A stretch of 64,000 nt of DNA from Formicarius rufipectus. Taxonomy: Eukaryota > Chordata > Aves > Passeriformes > Formicariidae. The notes under the pieces were generated by a model. That model was not told where the DNA came from and ran no database searches. It saw only the letters and a program-made list of their open reading frames with translations. A program made the position numbers and the translations under genes. Shown one piece after another: positions 11,701 through 25,914 of the stretch. The DNA lies in the NCBI GenBank assembly GCA_013399695.1, contig VXAU01004370.1, positions 677,009 to 741,008 of the forward strand, given 5' to 3'. Numbering within the stretch: the first letter of the stretch is position 1; every line of letters starts with the position of its first letter.

Positions 11701-12357
11701 ATGCAGAATCCAGATGACCTGCAACAGATTTTTTACCCTCAGAAACAAAACCACATCTATGTACATACGTATCCCTATGTACACATGCAAAACCCAGTAG
11801 CAATCTCTTGTCATGCAAGTATCAAAATTGAAGTTAAAAGACAGGAATATTGAAACATATTGTTCTTACACATTTTTCTTCCTTCACATTGCTTCTTATA
11901 TAAATAAAACAGAATTAGAGAACTGGGTGAGCGTGGCCTTGCCAATGTGGCAAAAGTATGTGAAGAAAGAATCATTATGACAAGTTTTTCCTACTGCATA
12001 TTGAGAAGAAATGTTGCTTCTTTGTGTAAGTGAAAGGTAAGAGTAGCTAGAGGAAGAGGTTGTAAGGAAATCCTCTTGGTGCAAGCTATACAAACCTCTG
12101 AGCTACATAAGCTTATTGAAATTTCATTTTAGAGTGCTTTCATTTAATTTTGATATAACTTGCTTAAGACATCATCTTTCTTCAAAACATTAAGTGATCT
12201 GATAGTCATCTTGCATGTCTCCCTGAGGAGGAGTAGGGATCATGGCATTTATGGAAAGTTTGCTAGAAGATCTGCTAATTTGCCCCTAACATAACCAAGG
12301 CTTCTACCTTCAGTACATATTGTGGGCTTTGTAGGCAGTATCAGCTGATATTTTATT
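8756..12357. other. AT-rich non-coding stretch
   Basis: No gene or RNA supported. The longest open frame here is a 91-codon plus frame at 10705-10980. It lacks a recognisable domain, has AT-driven composition, and shows no splice or promoter context, so I treat it as chance. A short imperfect duplication (ctatgtaca twice) lies near 11757-11791. Confidence 0.6.
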
Positions 12358-12470
12358 AAAAACAAACCAAACCAAACCAACCAACCAACAAAAACCCCAA
12401 CAACAAAAAACAAGCAACAGAAAAAAACCCAACAAAACCTCCCAACAAACAATAAAGAAAACCCAAAACA
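12358..12470 (+). repeat. A/C-rich low-complexity tract
   Basis: About 110 bases made almost only of A and C, in CAAA, CCAA and CAACAA units. No T occurs over roughly the first 80 bases. Such tracts are frequent in bird genomes. The frame on the other strand across it (very rich in Phe, Val and Trp) is an artefact. Confidence 0.9.
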
Positions 12471-15400
12471 GAATTACAAAAACCTGTAATGTGCCATCTT
12501 CAATAGAACCAGAGCAAAGGAAAATATATTCAAATAATTACCCAGTAAAAGAACTGAGAAATGCTAAACACAAGCTAATCACTCCCTAAATGAAGGATAT
12601 ATATCAACATCTTTTTTCCCCCCTTTTTTCTAAAAGAGACACATTTCAGATTAGTAAATAGAACAAAAGGCTATCTTTATCTAACCTAATCACCCAAGCT
12701 TAGAGCTATAATCAGGCCTATCACGAGAGTCAACTGAACTTTTTATTCATAGTTTACTCCATGTTCTGCTTTGTTAATAAATGTGTGACTGGGCACAGAG
12801 AACAACTACCTGTCTGTACTGCTCTGGGTGTTGCCCTCTGCTCAGGTGAAGTCCATAGGGGAGAATGAGGTAATTGCCCCAGGAGCAGTTAATCACTTTG
12901 AAATGGGAGAAGGTGTCTGTGTGAAATAATAGGATAAATACAAAAAGTGATTTCTTTACTACGTGATAAGAAAAGTTCTTTCATTTTTAGGAGGGTGGAA
13001 AAAAGTCTGAAGAAGTGAATATATGGTGAATTTACACAGAAAAATAAAGAAGTGTAAAAGAGGGTTAAGTTACAGTAGCATTAATGCTCAAATAGTTAAG
13101 TCTTAGGGGGAATAGAAAGAAGTTGCCTTTGTTGAGGAGGTTGTACCGAGTGTATTCAGTTTGGGAAATGTTTGGGTAAGAATGTATGAATTCAGTGAAC
13201 CTAAACTGCTCTGTACTGAATTCCAAGAATAAATGTCCTGTTGTTTACAATGAGCCATAGTATTATACTAATTCTAGCTCATGTTTTCTTATTTGTTTTG
13301 ATTTTTCCAATTTGCTTTAATAATATCAACTTTATGTATTTCCAACTCTTTAAAAATTAACATATTAATTAAACTGCACTGAAATAATTTCTTTGTAAAT
13401 ATTTACTCAGAAAGCTGTTCCCCAGGGTGAGGGACAGGAAACAGCTCCTGCTGTATACACTGAACAGTTATAGTTGGAATTACTGCAAACCTAACAACCG
13501 TATCTATTTAGCAATAGAGGTGAGACCCAGTACAAATTGTTATAATATGAGGGAAAATAAAAAGTGAAGGGGAAATGAAGAAATGTTTTTGTACAAATAT
13601 GCTACTGCTTAGAAACATATTAATCTCAAACTACAAAAATCAAACAGATTCCTAAATAAAGGTCAAACTGGTATGACAGCATTGAAAAAAGCCAACAAAA
13701 CCAGCATGAATAGAATTTACTCAACTTCATTCCTCTTCCTTTAACCTGAATACTTTCCTTCTCTGCTTCTGTATAGAATTAAAAAATGGAGTCTGCATAA
13801 AGATATAGTTATCAGTTATACCAGCATATGGCTCTAATTCAGGAAAGCACTTAAGTACATGATTAACTTCAAGCATCCACTTACCCACTTTCCTAATTAT
13901 GAACTTAAGTGCATACCAAAAGTTCTTTGCTGGATTGGTTTTATGCTACGCCTATTGACTGCAGCAGAGTACATGTCTGTCTGAGCAAGTGGTGTTCTTG
14001 GGGGCTGGAAATGGTCTGTAACTGCAGCTTCTGGGCACTCGGGGTGCACTCACTGACTTGCTTCCCGAGCTCAGGGGGTCTTGGGAAAGTCTGTTGTATT
14101 ATGCAGCTTGCAAGGCAGATGATTCCTTCTGTTCATCTGCTTGAGTTTCTGCAGAGCAGTTGCCTCTATTTTTCCAAGGCCCTTCTTTTGTAGGGAAAGT
14201 ATTGATACACCTCAAAATCAGAGGAATTCGATAGTGGATCAAATGATCATGAAGCTTAAAGAATGATCCAAAAAAGACCTTAGTAGCTATTTCATTCTAT
14301 ATGCACTCTACTTTCTTTGTTTCTTTGCCTTTAAATGTGTCTAGACACTTGTTTTTGTGCATGTCCAAGGTTGCTTGGGGTTTTCCTATGTTCTCCCTCA
14401 GTCTGGCAGCACTCTGGGAAGCGTTTCTCTACCAAATCCTCTAAGCAACTTCATCTGAGAGGTATTCTCAGAGCATAACCAATACTTACTATAGGATTAG
14501 GCCCCTGACAAAATGCAGTTGTAATGTATTTTCTAAACCAGTGCTAGGAATCACTTTCTGTAATGGCAGCTACAACTGCTGTTATTGAGTGTTCCTATCT
14601 TTAACAGAAATCTCCCAATCAATGAATTAAAGTTGGGGTCTCTCTTTCATATTTATCACAAATTTCTTTCTGCACGATGTTACAGTATCAGTGGTATGGT
14701 TAAAAGGCACCTTTTCCCCCAGATCACCCACAGGTTCATGGTTATAGGTATTTCTTCAGAATATCTATACTAAATCCCTGCAGATGGAGCCAAGAGTGGA
14801 GTCTGGATCACCTTGTTGAGTTTCTTATTTCAGAGGTGAAGATGCTTTATCAAGAAGGATTTGTCAGAGATAACCTGGAAGCTTAAGTCTCAGGGATGTC
14901 TTATCACTGGATATTTTGGGAAACCCAGAGAGTCAGAAGGTGAACCATTGGCAAGGGAGGAGTTGATGTTCCAATAAATTATTATACACCTCCTAAGAAG
15001 AGAAAAACTTTCTGCTATCTGTTTAAGTCATCCTAGTGCTTATGATTTCTCTTTAAAATCTTGGGTTTGAGTGATTTGTGCATTTAAACATCAAACCTCC
15101 TATGGCACTTTTCTGGACAGAAAGGCTATGTTCACATCAGAAAGTAGCTTTGCTTATTGACCCTGTAGAGTTGTGCCTTGGTGGTTGTGTTGTATGTTCT
15201 TATTATTTATATATTTTTTAAGGTTTACTTTAGATTTGCTGTAGTCTGGACCCTGTCCTAGTTGTCTGACCAGGAGTGGACACTGTTGCCTGTGCTTCTG
15301 AAACCTTCTAGCTTAGTTTTATCTGAAAATAATGCAGATTTTGCACTCTAAACCATTTCCATAATGTGAAGTAGAGGATAGTATGTGGCAATGAATGGGA

Positions 15401-15829
15401 GACATGCTTGATGATAGTAACCTTGGATTGAACTAAAATGCTAATGGAAGATAATATTCCTTCAGTAAAGATAATGATCCAGTTTATTAAGAGCAAAATA
15501 TCTTGTTGATAGTGTTGAAACATGAGCATGATTTTATGCAGGACCTCAGGTGTCGCTTTGATATATCTGAAAGAACTAGGTAGGTAAACATGTGACAGTA
15601 ACTCCATACTGTCTCAGAGCAAGTAATGAATTCGATGACTAGAGCAATAAGGATTATTTTGTTGAATTGATTCTTATTTTCTAACTAAGAATAAGAAGGA
15701 GATGGTATTTTAGTATCTTTCAGCATATAAACACAACAATACTTAGTAGATATTTTTGCAAGAATAAGAAAATCCCATAAAACTTTTTGAAAGTCTTTTT
15801 AAAGTCTTTCTTCTGGCACATAAGTGTTC
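12471..15829. other. AT-rich non-coding stretch
   Basis: No gene or repeat recognised. A slightly more GC-rich pocket lies at 13970-14100 with a 94-codon plus frame that has no recognisable domain. I consider it chance. Confidence 0.55.
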
Positions 15830-16052
15830 TTTGGACCTGCTGGCCACGCTGTTTTTGGTGCAGCCCAGGATGTGGTTGACTTTCTGGGCTGCAAGCACAC
15901 ACTGCCAGGTCATGTTGAGCTTTTCATCAGCCAACACCCCCAATCTTTCTCCTCATGGTTGCTCTCAATCCATTCTCCATCCAGTCTGTATTTGTGCTTT
16001 GGATTGCCCTGACCCAGATGCAGTACCTTGCACTTGGTCTCATTCATGGTCA
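15830..16052 (-). mobile_element. CR1 LINE internal fragment
   Basis: The plus strand reads gacctgctggccacgctg, then gcagcccaggatgtggttga, then ttctgggctgcaagcacaca, and ends with gcaccttgcacttggtct-like sequence. This is the reverse complement of a well-known section of avian CR1 upstream of its 3' tail. The two overlapping open frames here (62 and 85 codons on plus, plus others on minus) are shadows of this repeat. Neither CR1 end is present, so it is an internal or twice-truncated piece. Confidence 0.85.
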
Positions 16053-16225
16053 TATAACATATTAAAAAGTGGTTCAGAAATAAGATAAAATAAGATCAGT
16101 GGTGATCTGCTCGTGATTATAAATACAAACAGATTTTTTGTGAACTTAATTTTAACCACGTTATTTTTGATCTCTTATTTCTTGTTTCCATATTCTTGAC
16201 AATTGGCAAGAGAGCTCATTTCACA

Positions 16226-16255
16226 TAACAGGATATTTGCTCAGATATCCTGTTA
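16226..16255. repeat. Perfect inverted repeat, 11-bp arms
   Basis: The arm taacaggatat (16226-16236) is exactly inverted as atatcctgtta (16245-16255) around the 8-base loop ttgctcag. It would form a small hairpin in single-stranded DNA or RNA. The arms are too short for a typical microRNA precursor. Confidence 0.85.
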
Positions 16256-19200
16256 GTGCAAACCCTGTGACTTTTAAACCCTACATCTGCTGTTTGGGAT
16301 TGTAATTAGCTCATTTAAATTGTTTTAAAGACATATAAAAAGTTGCTCAAGTCTGCATAGAAATCTGATGTGTGGACAGAGTGTCAGCATTAAATGTCAG
16401 CTGGTTATTGAAGATTTTGATCATATAATTGGCATTGCTTCAGTGAAATTTATTATAGTAAGTACACTAGGGCATGCTTAAGTCAATATGAATCATCAGA
16501 AAGGTATAAAGTAAATAAGTACTCACATAAGTAAGGCTATAACTCAGAAGAGACAGGTAATCATATACGTAAAAGTAACATCCTTGCTGCAGATTTGTCC
16601 CCTGGTTTTATCTTCATTATCTCTCTCTCCAGGTTCTCACTAAAGTTATGATGGACATTAATTTTTCACACGCTGTGCTCAGTAATACTGTCATCTTCTT
16701 CACTTGTATCAGATAATTGATTTGATGTAGAAGATTTTTTCTGTATTATGGCTAAGAAATAGAAAGAACTTAATTTTCAATATTCTTTCTATGTTATGCT
16801 ATTAAATTGATGCTAATGTAGTATGGAGTTGCTTCTCTTCTCTTGTTTCTGTTCTACACAAGGTCTTGTCACTCATCTTACATGCACCTTGATCCCTCAA
16901 TAACCCAATATATTTTTTGTATAAGCATACATAATTACATTAAAACTTGTGGAATATTACGTCAGTGTTACAGGGTTGTGTTTATTTCTAAACTGTATCA
17001 CAGGAAAATACATGCAATCTTTTGAAATTTAGACGATTAATGTCATAGTCTAAATTTGCAGTTAAGGTAAAAAGAAATCATTATTTAGCCCTTAAAATGT
17101 GAGAATATGAATTGAGGCTTTTGCTTGAGTTTTTGGGGTATCAGTGCTAAGTACAACTGAAACAATAAGTATATATTAAAATATCGACTCACACAATTTG
17201 TGTCTTAGACGTGTCAATTGACAATTTGTATCTTACCCATGTCTCTTGCACAGGTAAGTGAAGTGATCGGTTATATGGCATTTTCCAGTGTGACTGTAGT
17301 GCAGTTTAGTGTAGTGGTGTGCAGAAGGCAGCACCTGAGTTCTTAGGGGCCAGGTGAAACTGGAGACTCAGTGTGCAATAGCACCCTCCCTCAGGCCCAA
17401 CTCCCCTTCCTGTCCCTGACAAGACCTACACATTTTTGTCGCAGGGGTGGTAGAGACAGAGGGGCCAGGAGTGCTGAGTGCAGCTGACCTTACGTCTCTG
17501 TGGCTCCCCAAACCTCTGCTATGCTCTCCTGGCACATACCAGGAAACTTTTAAACTGTTTGCAAAACAAGGCTGAAAATGCCAAGACAGAGAAATAGCTG
17601 TTTATTATGACTCTTAGGAATTCTTGCACATTGTTAAGAACTAATTCATAGCATTTTATTTTACATATGTCATTCTCATTGTTTAATGCACTAAATAACT
17701 AACGTTTGCAGAAATGAAGTCTAATCTGGAAGTCAAAGCATTTTTTGTTGCATCATAAACGATTTCTGTGGCAAGTAAAATAAGTTTTAAAGATGTAAGG
17801 TATTTCACAGCCGTTGTGAAAAATGAATTAGAATAAATTATTTATTTTGGTCTTTAAAATAATTGTAGCGTATTTTGCTGTGGAAATTAACCAAAAATTA
17901 AGATTTGCAGATAGGATTTAATATGTAGCATTCTTTGTTAATGACTTTAAATAAAAGGAAATAAATACAAATTAATGTGATATTTTGAGCACCATATTTG
18001 CTCATTATTCTAACAACATTTAAAAATTTTAAAGATGAAAACTGACATAAGATATAGGTTCTTAAACACTTTAATTTTATCTGCATTTTTTATGTCAAAA
18101 ATAATTTTAATATTAAAGGACAACTGTAGGCTCCTAATGACTTGAATACAGTTTGACTGTTTTCATGAAGTGCTCTGTGGGATGTCAGAATATTTAATTC
18201 AGGATGTTAAAAACATCCCAAAATGTCACAATAATTATATCACAGCAGGCAATTAAAACACTGAAAAATGCCAACTGACTAAGTGTGTTCTCTGTTATTT
18301 AGGAAACTAATGAGTGAGTGACACATAGAACAGAAAATACAAATTATAACCACAAAATCCAACATAAGTTATAATTGATTTTAATATAAAATGTGTATTC
18401 AAATAAAGCAACTTGTCCTAACAAAAACCAAGAAATATTTATTTAAAACTGCCATTTGAGCTTTAGACTCTGTAATTCCCCAGGCATCAGAAACTGTTTT
18501 TATCTTTCCCTTTCATTATTTAGTTAATTAATTATATATTTGTGTTATGACACTATAATATGGACTTGTTCATGAAACCCTTACTAACTACAGTGGTTCT
18601 ATTGACTGCACTGCAACAGTCTCTGCCAAATTCTCCATGTGTTCTTAAACTAGTCTAAGGGCTATGAGGGAAGATCTGTGTGCTTGTGGGGTGGAAGATA
18701 CAATTCCCTTCACAGCAGGTCAGAGGCACTGTAAAATCTGCCTGGACCCAGGGAAGTTATGGCACAAGTAAAGATGCCAATCCCTAGACAGAAAACAATA
18801 GCAGCTTGGAGTTCTTCTAGGAGAATTCCTGCTTTTGAATGGCAATGAGTTAATTGAAGTGGCAGTTCAATAAGAGAGATACTTTTGATTTAATTTGTAC
18901 AGGGATTTAAGCCGTAATTATTAAACCAGCATCTTATTCTAGGAGACATTATGAAATAAAGTTGTCCTATTCAGCTTAGGGGAAAGAACTATTGTAAGAA
19001 ACATGACTATTAAAAAAAAAAAAAAAGCGGTAAAAGGAGGGATATAATAAAGATGACAATAAACAATTATTCTCATTAGTTAATGAGGCTTGAATAACTA
19101 TTATTACTGCAACTGAGTTGCTTAAATAAGAGAAAAATATACAAAGTAACAGGCAGAAAAAGAAACTGTGAAAAGAAAGGTAGCTGAGGAATCACTGTCA

Positions 19201-22200
19201 CTGCTCCTATGCAAGACTGTGGTAGGCAGCAGTCTCTTTGCTCCATTTTAAAGTTTTCTGTGGCAACCATTACCTGTGGTCTGACAGTGGTTTAACTGGT
19301 ATAAATCTTTGTTGCTACTGAAGGGCAAGGCTTTAGTTGTTTTTCTTGCCTGTTCCCTTGAGCAGACATGAATAATCATGGAGCTGCAAGGTCAACTGGA
19401 TCTGGCAATGGTCTGGTTAGAGAAACTAAACTCCTAACTGTAATTTTAATGAAGATGAGATCTCTGTCTGGTGCACCGTGTGCTTTCCTCAGTGCTAGTG
19501 CTAGCACAAGAGAGGGAACAGGAACTGGAAAGGGGTTGAAAGGAGATGGGTTCAACACCTTCAGCAGTAGTGTGGATCTAAACTGAATTAAACTAATTGG
19601 GGAATCATGGCATAAAGAGTTGTGTTGCATTCATGATTGCAACAGTTCAGATGGGATGAATTACTGCTGCATTGACCTGAGCACTGGAAGCATCCATATT
19701 TAACACTTTCTAAAAATTACTACTCTTTTCAGTTCCTTACAGTTTCTTGTCATGAAATAACCTTAAGGTTTCTGTAACAGCTGCATGAGCCAGATGCCTC
19801 AAAGTCATCCCTGGAAAAACAGGACCAGTTAGTCTGTTTACTTTGTAGACCCCATTGTTTGTATTTAAAAACTTAAGCAGTATTTTGCACTTCCTTGGTT
19901 GTTTTTACATATCCAGAGTTTTGGCTCTGGTTTGGGATGATCCACTTGTAGCTGAGTTTCCTTTCTGTATCTGGCATCATGTGGTGGTCAGTAGTTATTG
20001 GAGCCTGACAATGCTTGCACTGTATGTTATTTTGAGGTGTATTATCTCGCTTCTAGCTCTATATTCATGCTATTCCTTGGGCAGGTTGTTGAGGCTGATA
20101 TCTGGCTCATTACACAGCCTTTGGGTGCCACTTATTGTTTAGCAGACCACCAAAAGCAAAATTTTTGGGTCAACATGTGCTACTATTTCTGAGGGGGAAA
20201 AAAAGACAGCCCTTTTTTGCTGTCTAGTTTTGAGTCAGACTGAAGGGAAAAGATCGAAATCTTGTCTTTCCTCATTTGGTTGCTGTTGAATGTGTGTATC
20301 ATACCCACTGGAAGGGTGATACCTATTCTCAGAAAAGTCCAACCCAATGCCACAAAAGAGACTCTGATATCCTGGGGGTCTAAAGGCTAAGTAGTTGAGG
20401 CATAAAAAGTGATGTTCTTCCATGTCTTCACATATAGGCCAAGTGAACTGTTTTAAGTGTGTCAGCTTAAATAACACTGAGGCTCCTAATTCTGTCACAA
20501 GTCCTTTTTTTTTTTTTTTTTGGTTACAAACACCTTCAGGAGTGTTCTTTTTGAGTCATTAAGGAAGGTCTAGGAGTATATTGTCTTCTGGTGGTAGTTA
20601 TTGTAGGTAAGGACATGGGATATATATGTATCTATCTGAGAGACAGAGAAAATACTTAGAATATTTATACATGTATCTCCCAAAGAAGTTTTGCTTTGCA
20701 GGAAAGCCCAAGTAGGGCGAGATAGCCACTGGCTAGTTCCATCACAGTGCACCTTTTTGTTCCACAAAGGTCAATATATTCCTTTCTCTGATAGTTTCCA
20801 TGAAATAAATAACAGTTTTACACTCCATATTATGAAAGGGATGATAATTAAAGAATCCCAAACAAATCCAAAACCTAGATGTTAGGAATTCTTGTATTTA
20901 GCAAGGATCTTACTGGTTTATTCAACTCATATTTCAGTGAATGTTTGGTTTATTGCAGTAAGGATAGCACTAAATAAACAAAGAAAGGCGTACTCCGTGA
21001 GAGCTCTCAAAATGGCAGACAAGATGCATTTGAATGAGAACTCTGCAATTTCTTCACTATCCATTCATATTACTATAAATTTAATGTAAAAACTGCTGAA
21101 GACTAATTGTGAAAAGTACATCAGTAGACCTTTTTCCCTTCAAGACTTATTTTGCATCTGTTTTGGTGTTGGAAACAACTGTGGGTAAGACCCATCTAAG
21201 GAAACAATGAAAATAGCAATCCTACCTGTTAATCTGATTTTCCTGTGTTTCTCTGTATTCATCCACAGTCATTTCACTTTGCTTCACACACTGAAATGTG
21301 ACTGATTTTTCCTCTGAAGTTTTCCTCCTGAAATCTACCCTGAAGAGAGACTCTCAGTCCACTATGCAAGGATGCCAGCTACCCCTTTCAAAAAGGTTTA
21401 TTTTTATTCCTTTGCTATGAAAAGAGGAACCTTGCAGATTATCTGTAACGAAGAGAGGTAGAGAAACCAATTGAACAAGTAGAAATTACCAAATTGTGAT
21501 TTTCTTGAAAAAGAAAATCTGGACAGACAAAGATTATACTCATTATTATGAAGCTCTTTTCAGTCATGAAAGCATTAGAGAAGGTATTTATAGCTGATCT
21601 TTGAAGATTCGTAATTCCTTTCACTAGAGAAGTATAGAATTCTGTACTAAATGTTTTATTACATTCTGATAAAAAGTATGTGTCATTTTAAACTGTAACG
21701 GAACCTCTGAATCACTTTTAAGAAGACCACTGAAACAATAATACAGTATGTGAACAAATTCTGCAGTTTAAAAAGATGAAAGACCTCTGAGGATATTTTT
21801 AGTCTATATAAGATAGAAGGTAAAATATTTTAAATGTATAAACATCTGTCATATTTTTCTGAGTTTGAATTTTGTACTTTTACTGTATAGCAGATTTCTT
21901 CCTGTTATCCCGAGGGAAGAATTTTTTATTCCTTTCTTACAAAAGCATAGCTTCAAAGTTTTGAAAAAAGATAGAAGCAGAAAATTATAAAATAATCATT
22001 TTTTCTGAATAACAGCAAGAAAAAAGCATCTTTGGGTTAAGAAGCACTATGAAAGATTCCTTTTTTCCAAGGTGCACTTTCTTTCTTTCGTATGTGTTTC
22101 ATATTTTCCCCTAGTTGAACCTGCTTTTCTAGAAGTTTGAAATGGAGCACTGTGCTGCAAGCTGGTATTCTGCAAATGTGTGTGGACAACTGTTCTCACA

Positions 22201-23416
22201 ATAACTACAACCTTTTTAGTATCAACTGGTTCCCCAATGCAGATAAAATTGTAGTCATTAGGCCATATGTTTTATCAATATCATACTTTTCCCTCACAGC
22301 TCAAGTAGCTGTAAGTGGTGGGGGTGTGTGTGTGAAAGAAGTAATAAAAACAAAACACCTCAAACATTAAATCAAATTCACTAGATGACTTAGAAAGTTT
22401 CATGCCTTAAATGATTGGTTCTTTACTATCTTTTTAAGTATATTAATCTTCTATGGTGTAAAGAAATGATATTTTGAAAACATTAAAACTTAGTAAATTG
22501 TTCTCTTCCTGTTAAATATTTTAATAAGTATTTCCAGATATTTTTACTTCATTTTCTGACAAAATATCTAATAAGAAAGAAAATCTGTAATGGTGTTATG
22601 TACAAACAGCATCTCCAGTTCTCAAATTGAAAGAAATACATTTTATTAGCAATCCTGAAACTGAAAGTTGCAGTGGAATTACTTCCCCATTTCCTGTTCT
22701 CTCTGTGGCCAGAACATTGCAGAATACAGCATCTATAGTTTAAAGTTACATATTAAATAAAAAAACCCATATCTAGTTCTGTCATCTTCTGAGGAATTAT
22801 GATTTCAAATTTGTGATTATAAAATTATAAGCCAAGTGTATTTAATTTAATTGAAGGTCTAACAGTCCATACAGCTTTAACCATGGAGCTGAACAGTCTC
22901 TGTATTTCTACTTTCTCTGATGTCATCTGGAGTTGGCTGAAAATTCATCATAATCATCACAGTATTTTCAAACTGAAAAAAGGTCTTTCATTGAAATTAG
23001 TAACTTTTTCATTCCAAAGATTTATTTAGGTTTTTGATGTAATTTTTTGTTGTTTGCTTTTGTTTTCATAAGGGATTTTAAAAAAGAATGTAGCAAATGA
23101 TAGAGTGGCATTTTGGAAACACTTTGTATTTCCAGTATTAATGACTTTCTGAAATGGAAATTTTCAGGCAAGAACAAACAAATGAAAATTAATTTCTGCA
23201 AAACTATAAAAATGATAGTAGAGTTACTGTTATTGTGTGGTGGTGGTGACCATGCAGGTCTGCCAAAAATCTTGGCATAAGAGAGTAGAGCTTGGGACAG
23301 TAGGATGAAACTTGTCCTGTAGGTTTCTGTGGTCATAACTGAAATCCACAAAATCCAATTAGTTCTTTAAGGCTGGAAAAAAAAATCAACACATTCCTTA
23401 AAACAGATTACATATA

Positions 23417-23436
23417 TATATATACATGTATATATA
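23417..23436. repeat. TA-rich 20-bp perfect palindrome
   Basis: tatatatacatgtatatata is self-complementary and lies in a slightly longer alternating purine-pyrimidine run (23411-23437). It is most likely a degenerate TA microsatellite, prone to cruciform extrusion. Confidence 0.85.
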
Positions 23437-25914
23437 CAACATGGAACTGAGAGGACATCTACATGCTCTTTGAGAAACTCAGCACTACTCCCCAGTTTTA
23501 CATCTGTCTCAGTCCAAGTACAATTTCCAGTGAGGAATAGACTGCTCATCTGAAAAAGGCAATTAATCCCTATAGGCAATGTGTTTTGTGTTTATTAGAA
23601 GCAAACATGAAAAGACATGATAGTTGCCCTTAGGAACTGTAGATATGGATCAGTGCAGCTGGTGGCCTGTTTTACACTTGGGCCAAGGTCAGAGGATGCA
23701 GATCCTCAAAATGAAAGCCTTGTTGCTAGATATCAGGTACATGTCTTTAAACTCTCCTAGTATCTGAATTTTTCACACTGGATCTCTTTCATGTAGTATG
23801 TACCACCAGTTTATTACTATTTAATTAGGAATGTGCAAATAATGACTTCTTCATTTTGAGGGCTACACTGAAAAATTTGAGGGGGGACAAAAGGTCATGT
23901 GGACTGTAGTACTGAAGAGTAGCTTTCAGCTGCTCAGTGTCTTAATTCTCTCTCTCATCTCACAGAACATGCTGATGTGCTGTTATTCCACTCCTCTCCC
24001 CCTGTTTTTTCCCTAGCTCCTAAATCACTTCCATGTTTGGCTGGGCACGTAGTGGCACAAGCAGAGGCCGGCTTAGTCCGTGTGTGCAATGCCTGCAAAA
24101 CAGGAAACTGCTGGAGTTACACTGCCTTGCTTTAAGTGGGTACATTCAACTTGGTCTCCCTTCTTCAAGCAGCTCTCATTTAGCAGACATATTTGTAGAA
24201 ACTTCTTGTCTTCCTACGATCTATTTTAAAGTGGTCAATGGGATGAAAAGCTATTAGAAGATGGAGAATACAGATGACAATTGACAATACTGTTACATAA
24301 ACATCACTTACTTAGAAAATCAGAATAAAATTGATGTGGGAGGACTCAGGATAGAAATTGGGACATATGAAAAGTTTCTTGGGGGCAAAAAACCCACCCA
24401 ATAGCTTGAAAAGCATTCTTTTATATTGTTCAGGTCAAGTGACGTAGCTGAATTGAAACAAAATATATGATTTCTGAGTTTTTAAGAGGGTTTCACATCT
24501 TATAAATAGTTTCTGTTTCAAAGCAAATACATAGTTTTTAAACAAAAATAACTATAATTCATGTAGTAAATGTCTGATGTACTCAATTTCCTCCCCTATT
24601 TGTGGTGTTTCATTTTTTTCCCAACAGACCTACTATTTATTCAATTTCCATGTTTAACTTTTTGTGGCATTTGGATTTGAAACTGTAAGTGGTAAAATAA
24701 TTGTTTCAGGTATTATATTATCCTCACTTAGATCATTTACATGGACACTTTCTGGTGATTTATGAGAAATAGTATATTTGTGATAATAATATCCTTTGAC
24801 TTAATCCTAATAAGAGTAATTGCTTATTTAGAGAGTATATCTCCGAAATCTTCCAGTCTCTTCTTTGTTATGATTTGTCTTGATCTGGCCTCTTAACCCA
24901 ACCTGCCTCTTCCGTTCTTCCACTGCTCATCTGTCTGTTGGCAGAAACAGAGAGATACAAAAGGCAAGAAGATCGAATTAGCCATGACCATGGAAAGTAG
25001 GTCAGAAAGCAGTGATAGATTTCTAGTGTTTTTTTGGTCTGAAACCTATTTGACTGTAAAAATCTTTTAGTATTAGGTTTTGGGCTAATTAATTTTTTAG
25101 TCAAAAGCCAAGTCCCTATTTTAATTACTGATTCTTTCATGACTCTCATTTGTTTCCTTTAACTCTGAGAAATCATCAATGCAGCTGTACATAAACAGGG
25201 AAAAATACATATAGCTGGGATTTCCCCGCCTGTGCTCAAATGACGTTATTCCTGAAGATTGTTGTAAGTTCATTACCTGTTAAACCAAATCCTTTCCTGT
25301 CTTTTCTTCTTAAGTGATTTTAAACATAAAAAAGTAATATTTTTTCCTGTCCACGAACTCCTATTGCAACAGATGATTATACAAAATTGAAAAGCACTCA
25401 ATGTGGAAAGGTGAAGATATTAATCTAGCTTTGAGTGGTTTCAATAACCCTTTTCTTTCTTAATGTCCTCTCCTTGTGTACTGAAAGACTTCAGCCAGCT
25501 TCGATAGCCCCATGCTTATGCATGATCTTTCAGTAGAGAATTAGCAGGGTTTCTTAGGAAAAAAGCACCAATAAACAACTCTCACAGTTGGAAGACTAGT
25601 GGCACACAGGGAATAATCATTAGAAAAAAACCTAACATCAAGTTAATAATCAGAAAAGACAGTTTAACCTATAACTTCTGGTTATTTGAAAGGATTGGTG
25701 TTCCAAACTTTTCAGCAAATCTTAGAACTGGGCATCCAAAACATGAAACAAGCACTGAAATAAATAACCATGATTTTCAGTGTTAGAAGAACTCGCTCTG
25801 ATTCTCTGTGCTGAATAATCACTTCAGGCTTGATTTGTTTCCACTGTCACAAGCGATATTTCCTTGGCACTGTAAACTGTAGAACGGGTAAATTGCTGTC
25901 ATTAAGTAATTGTG

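Noticed and set aside
19344..19586. Good T-rich acceptor (ttcccttgagcag) followed by a 72-codon plus frame
   Set aside because: No matching donor closes an exon, the peptide is low in complexity at its centre (Ser/Ala/Thr/Gly), and no family is recognised.
20505..20521. Poly-T/poly-A runs as possible tails of processed pseudogenes (also 19012-19026, 28632-28646, 49302-49315, 52453-52469, 63612-63624)
   Set aside because: No gene-like sequence or target-site duplication next to them. Bird CR1 does not use poly-A tails and readily made retrocopies are rare in birds.
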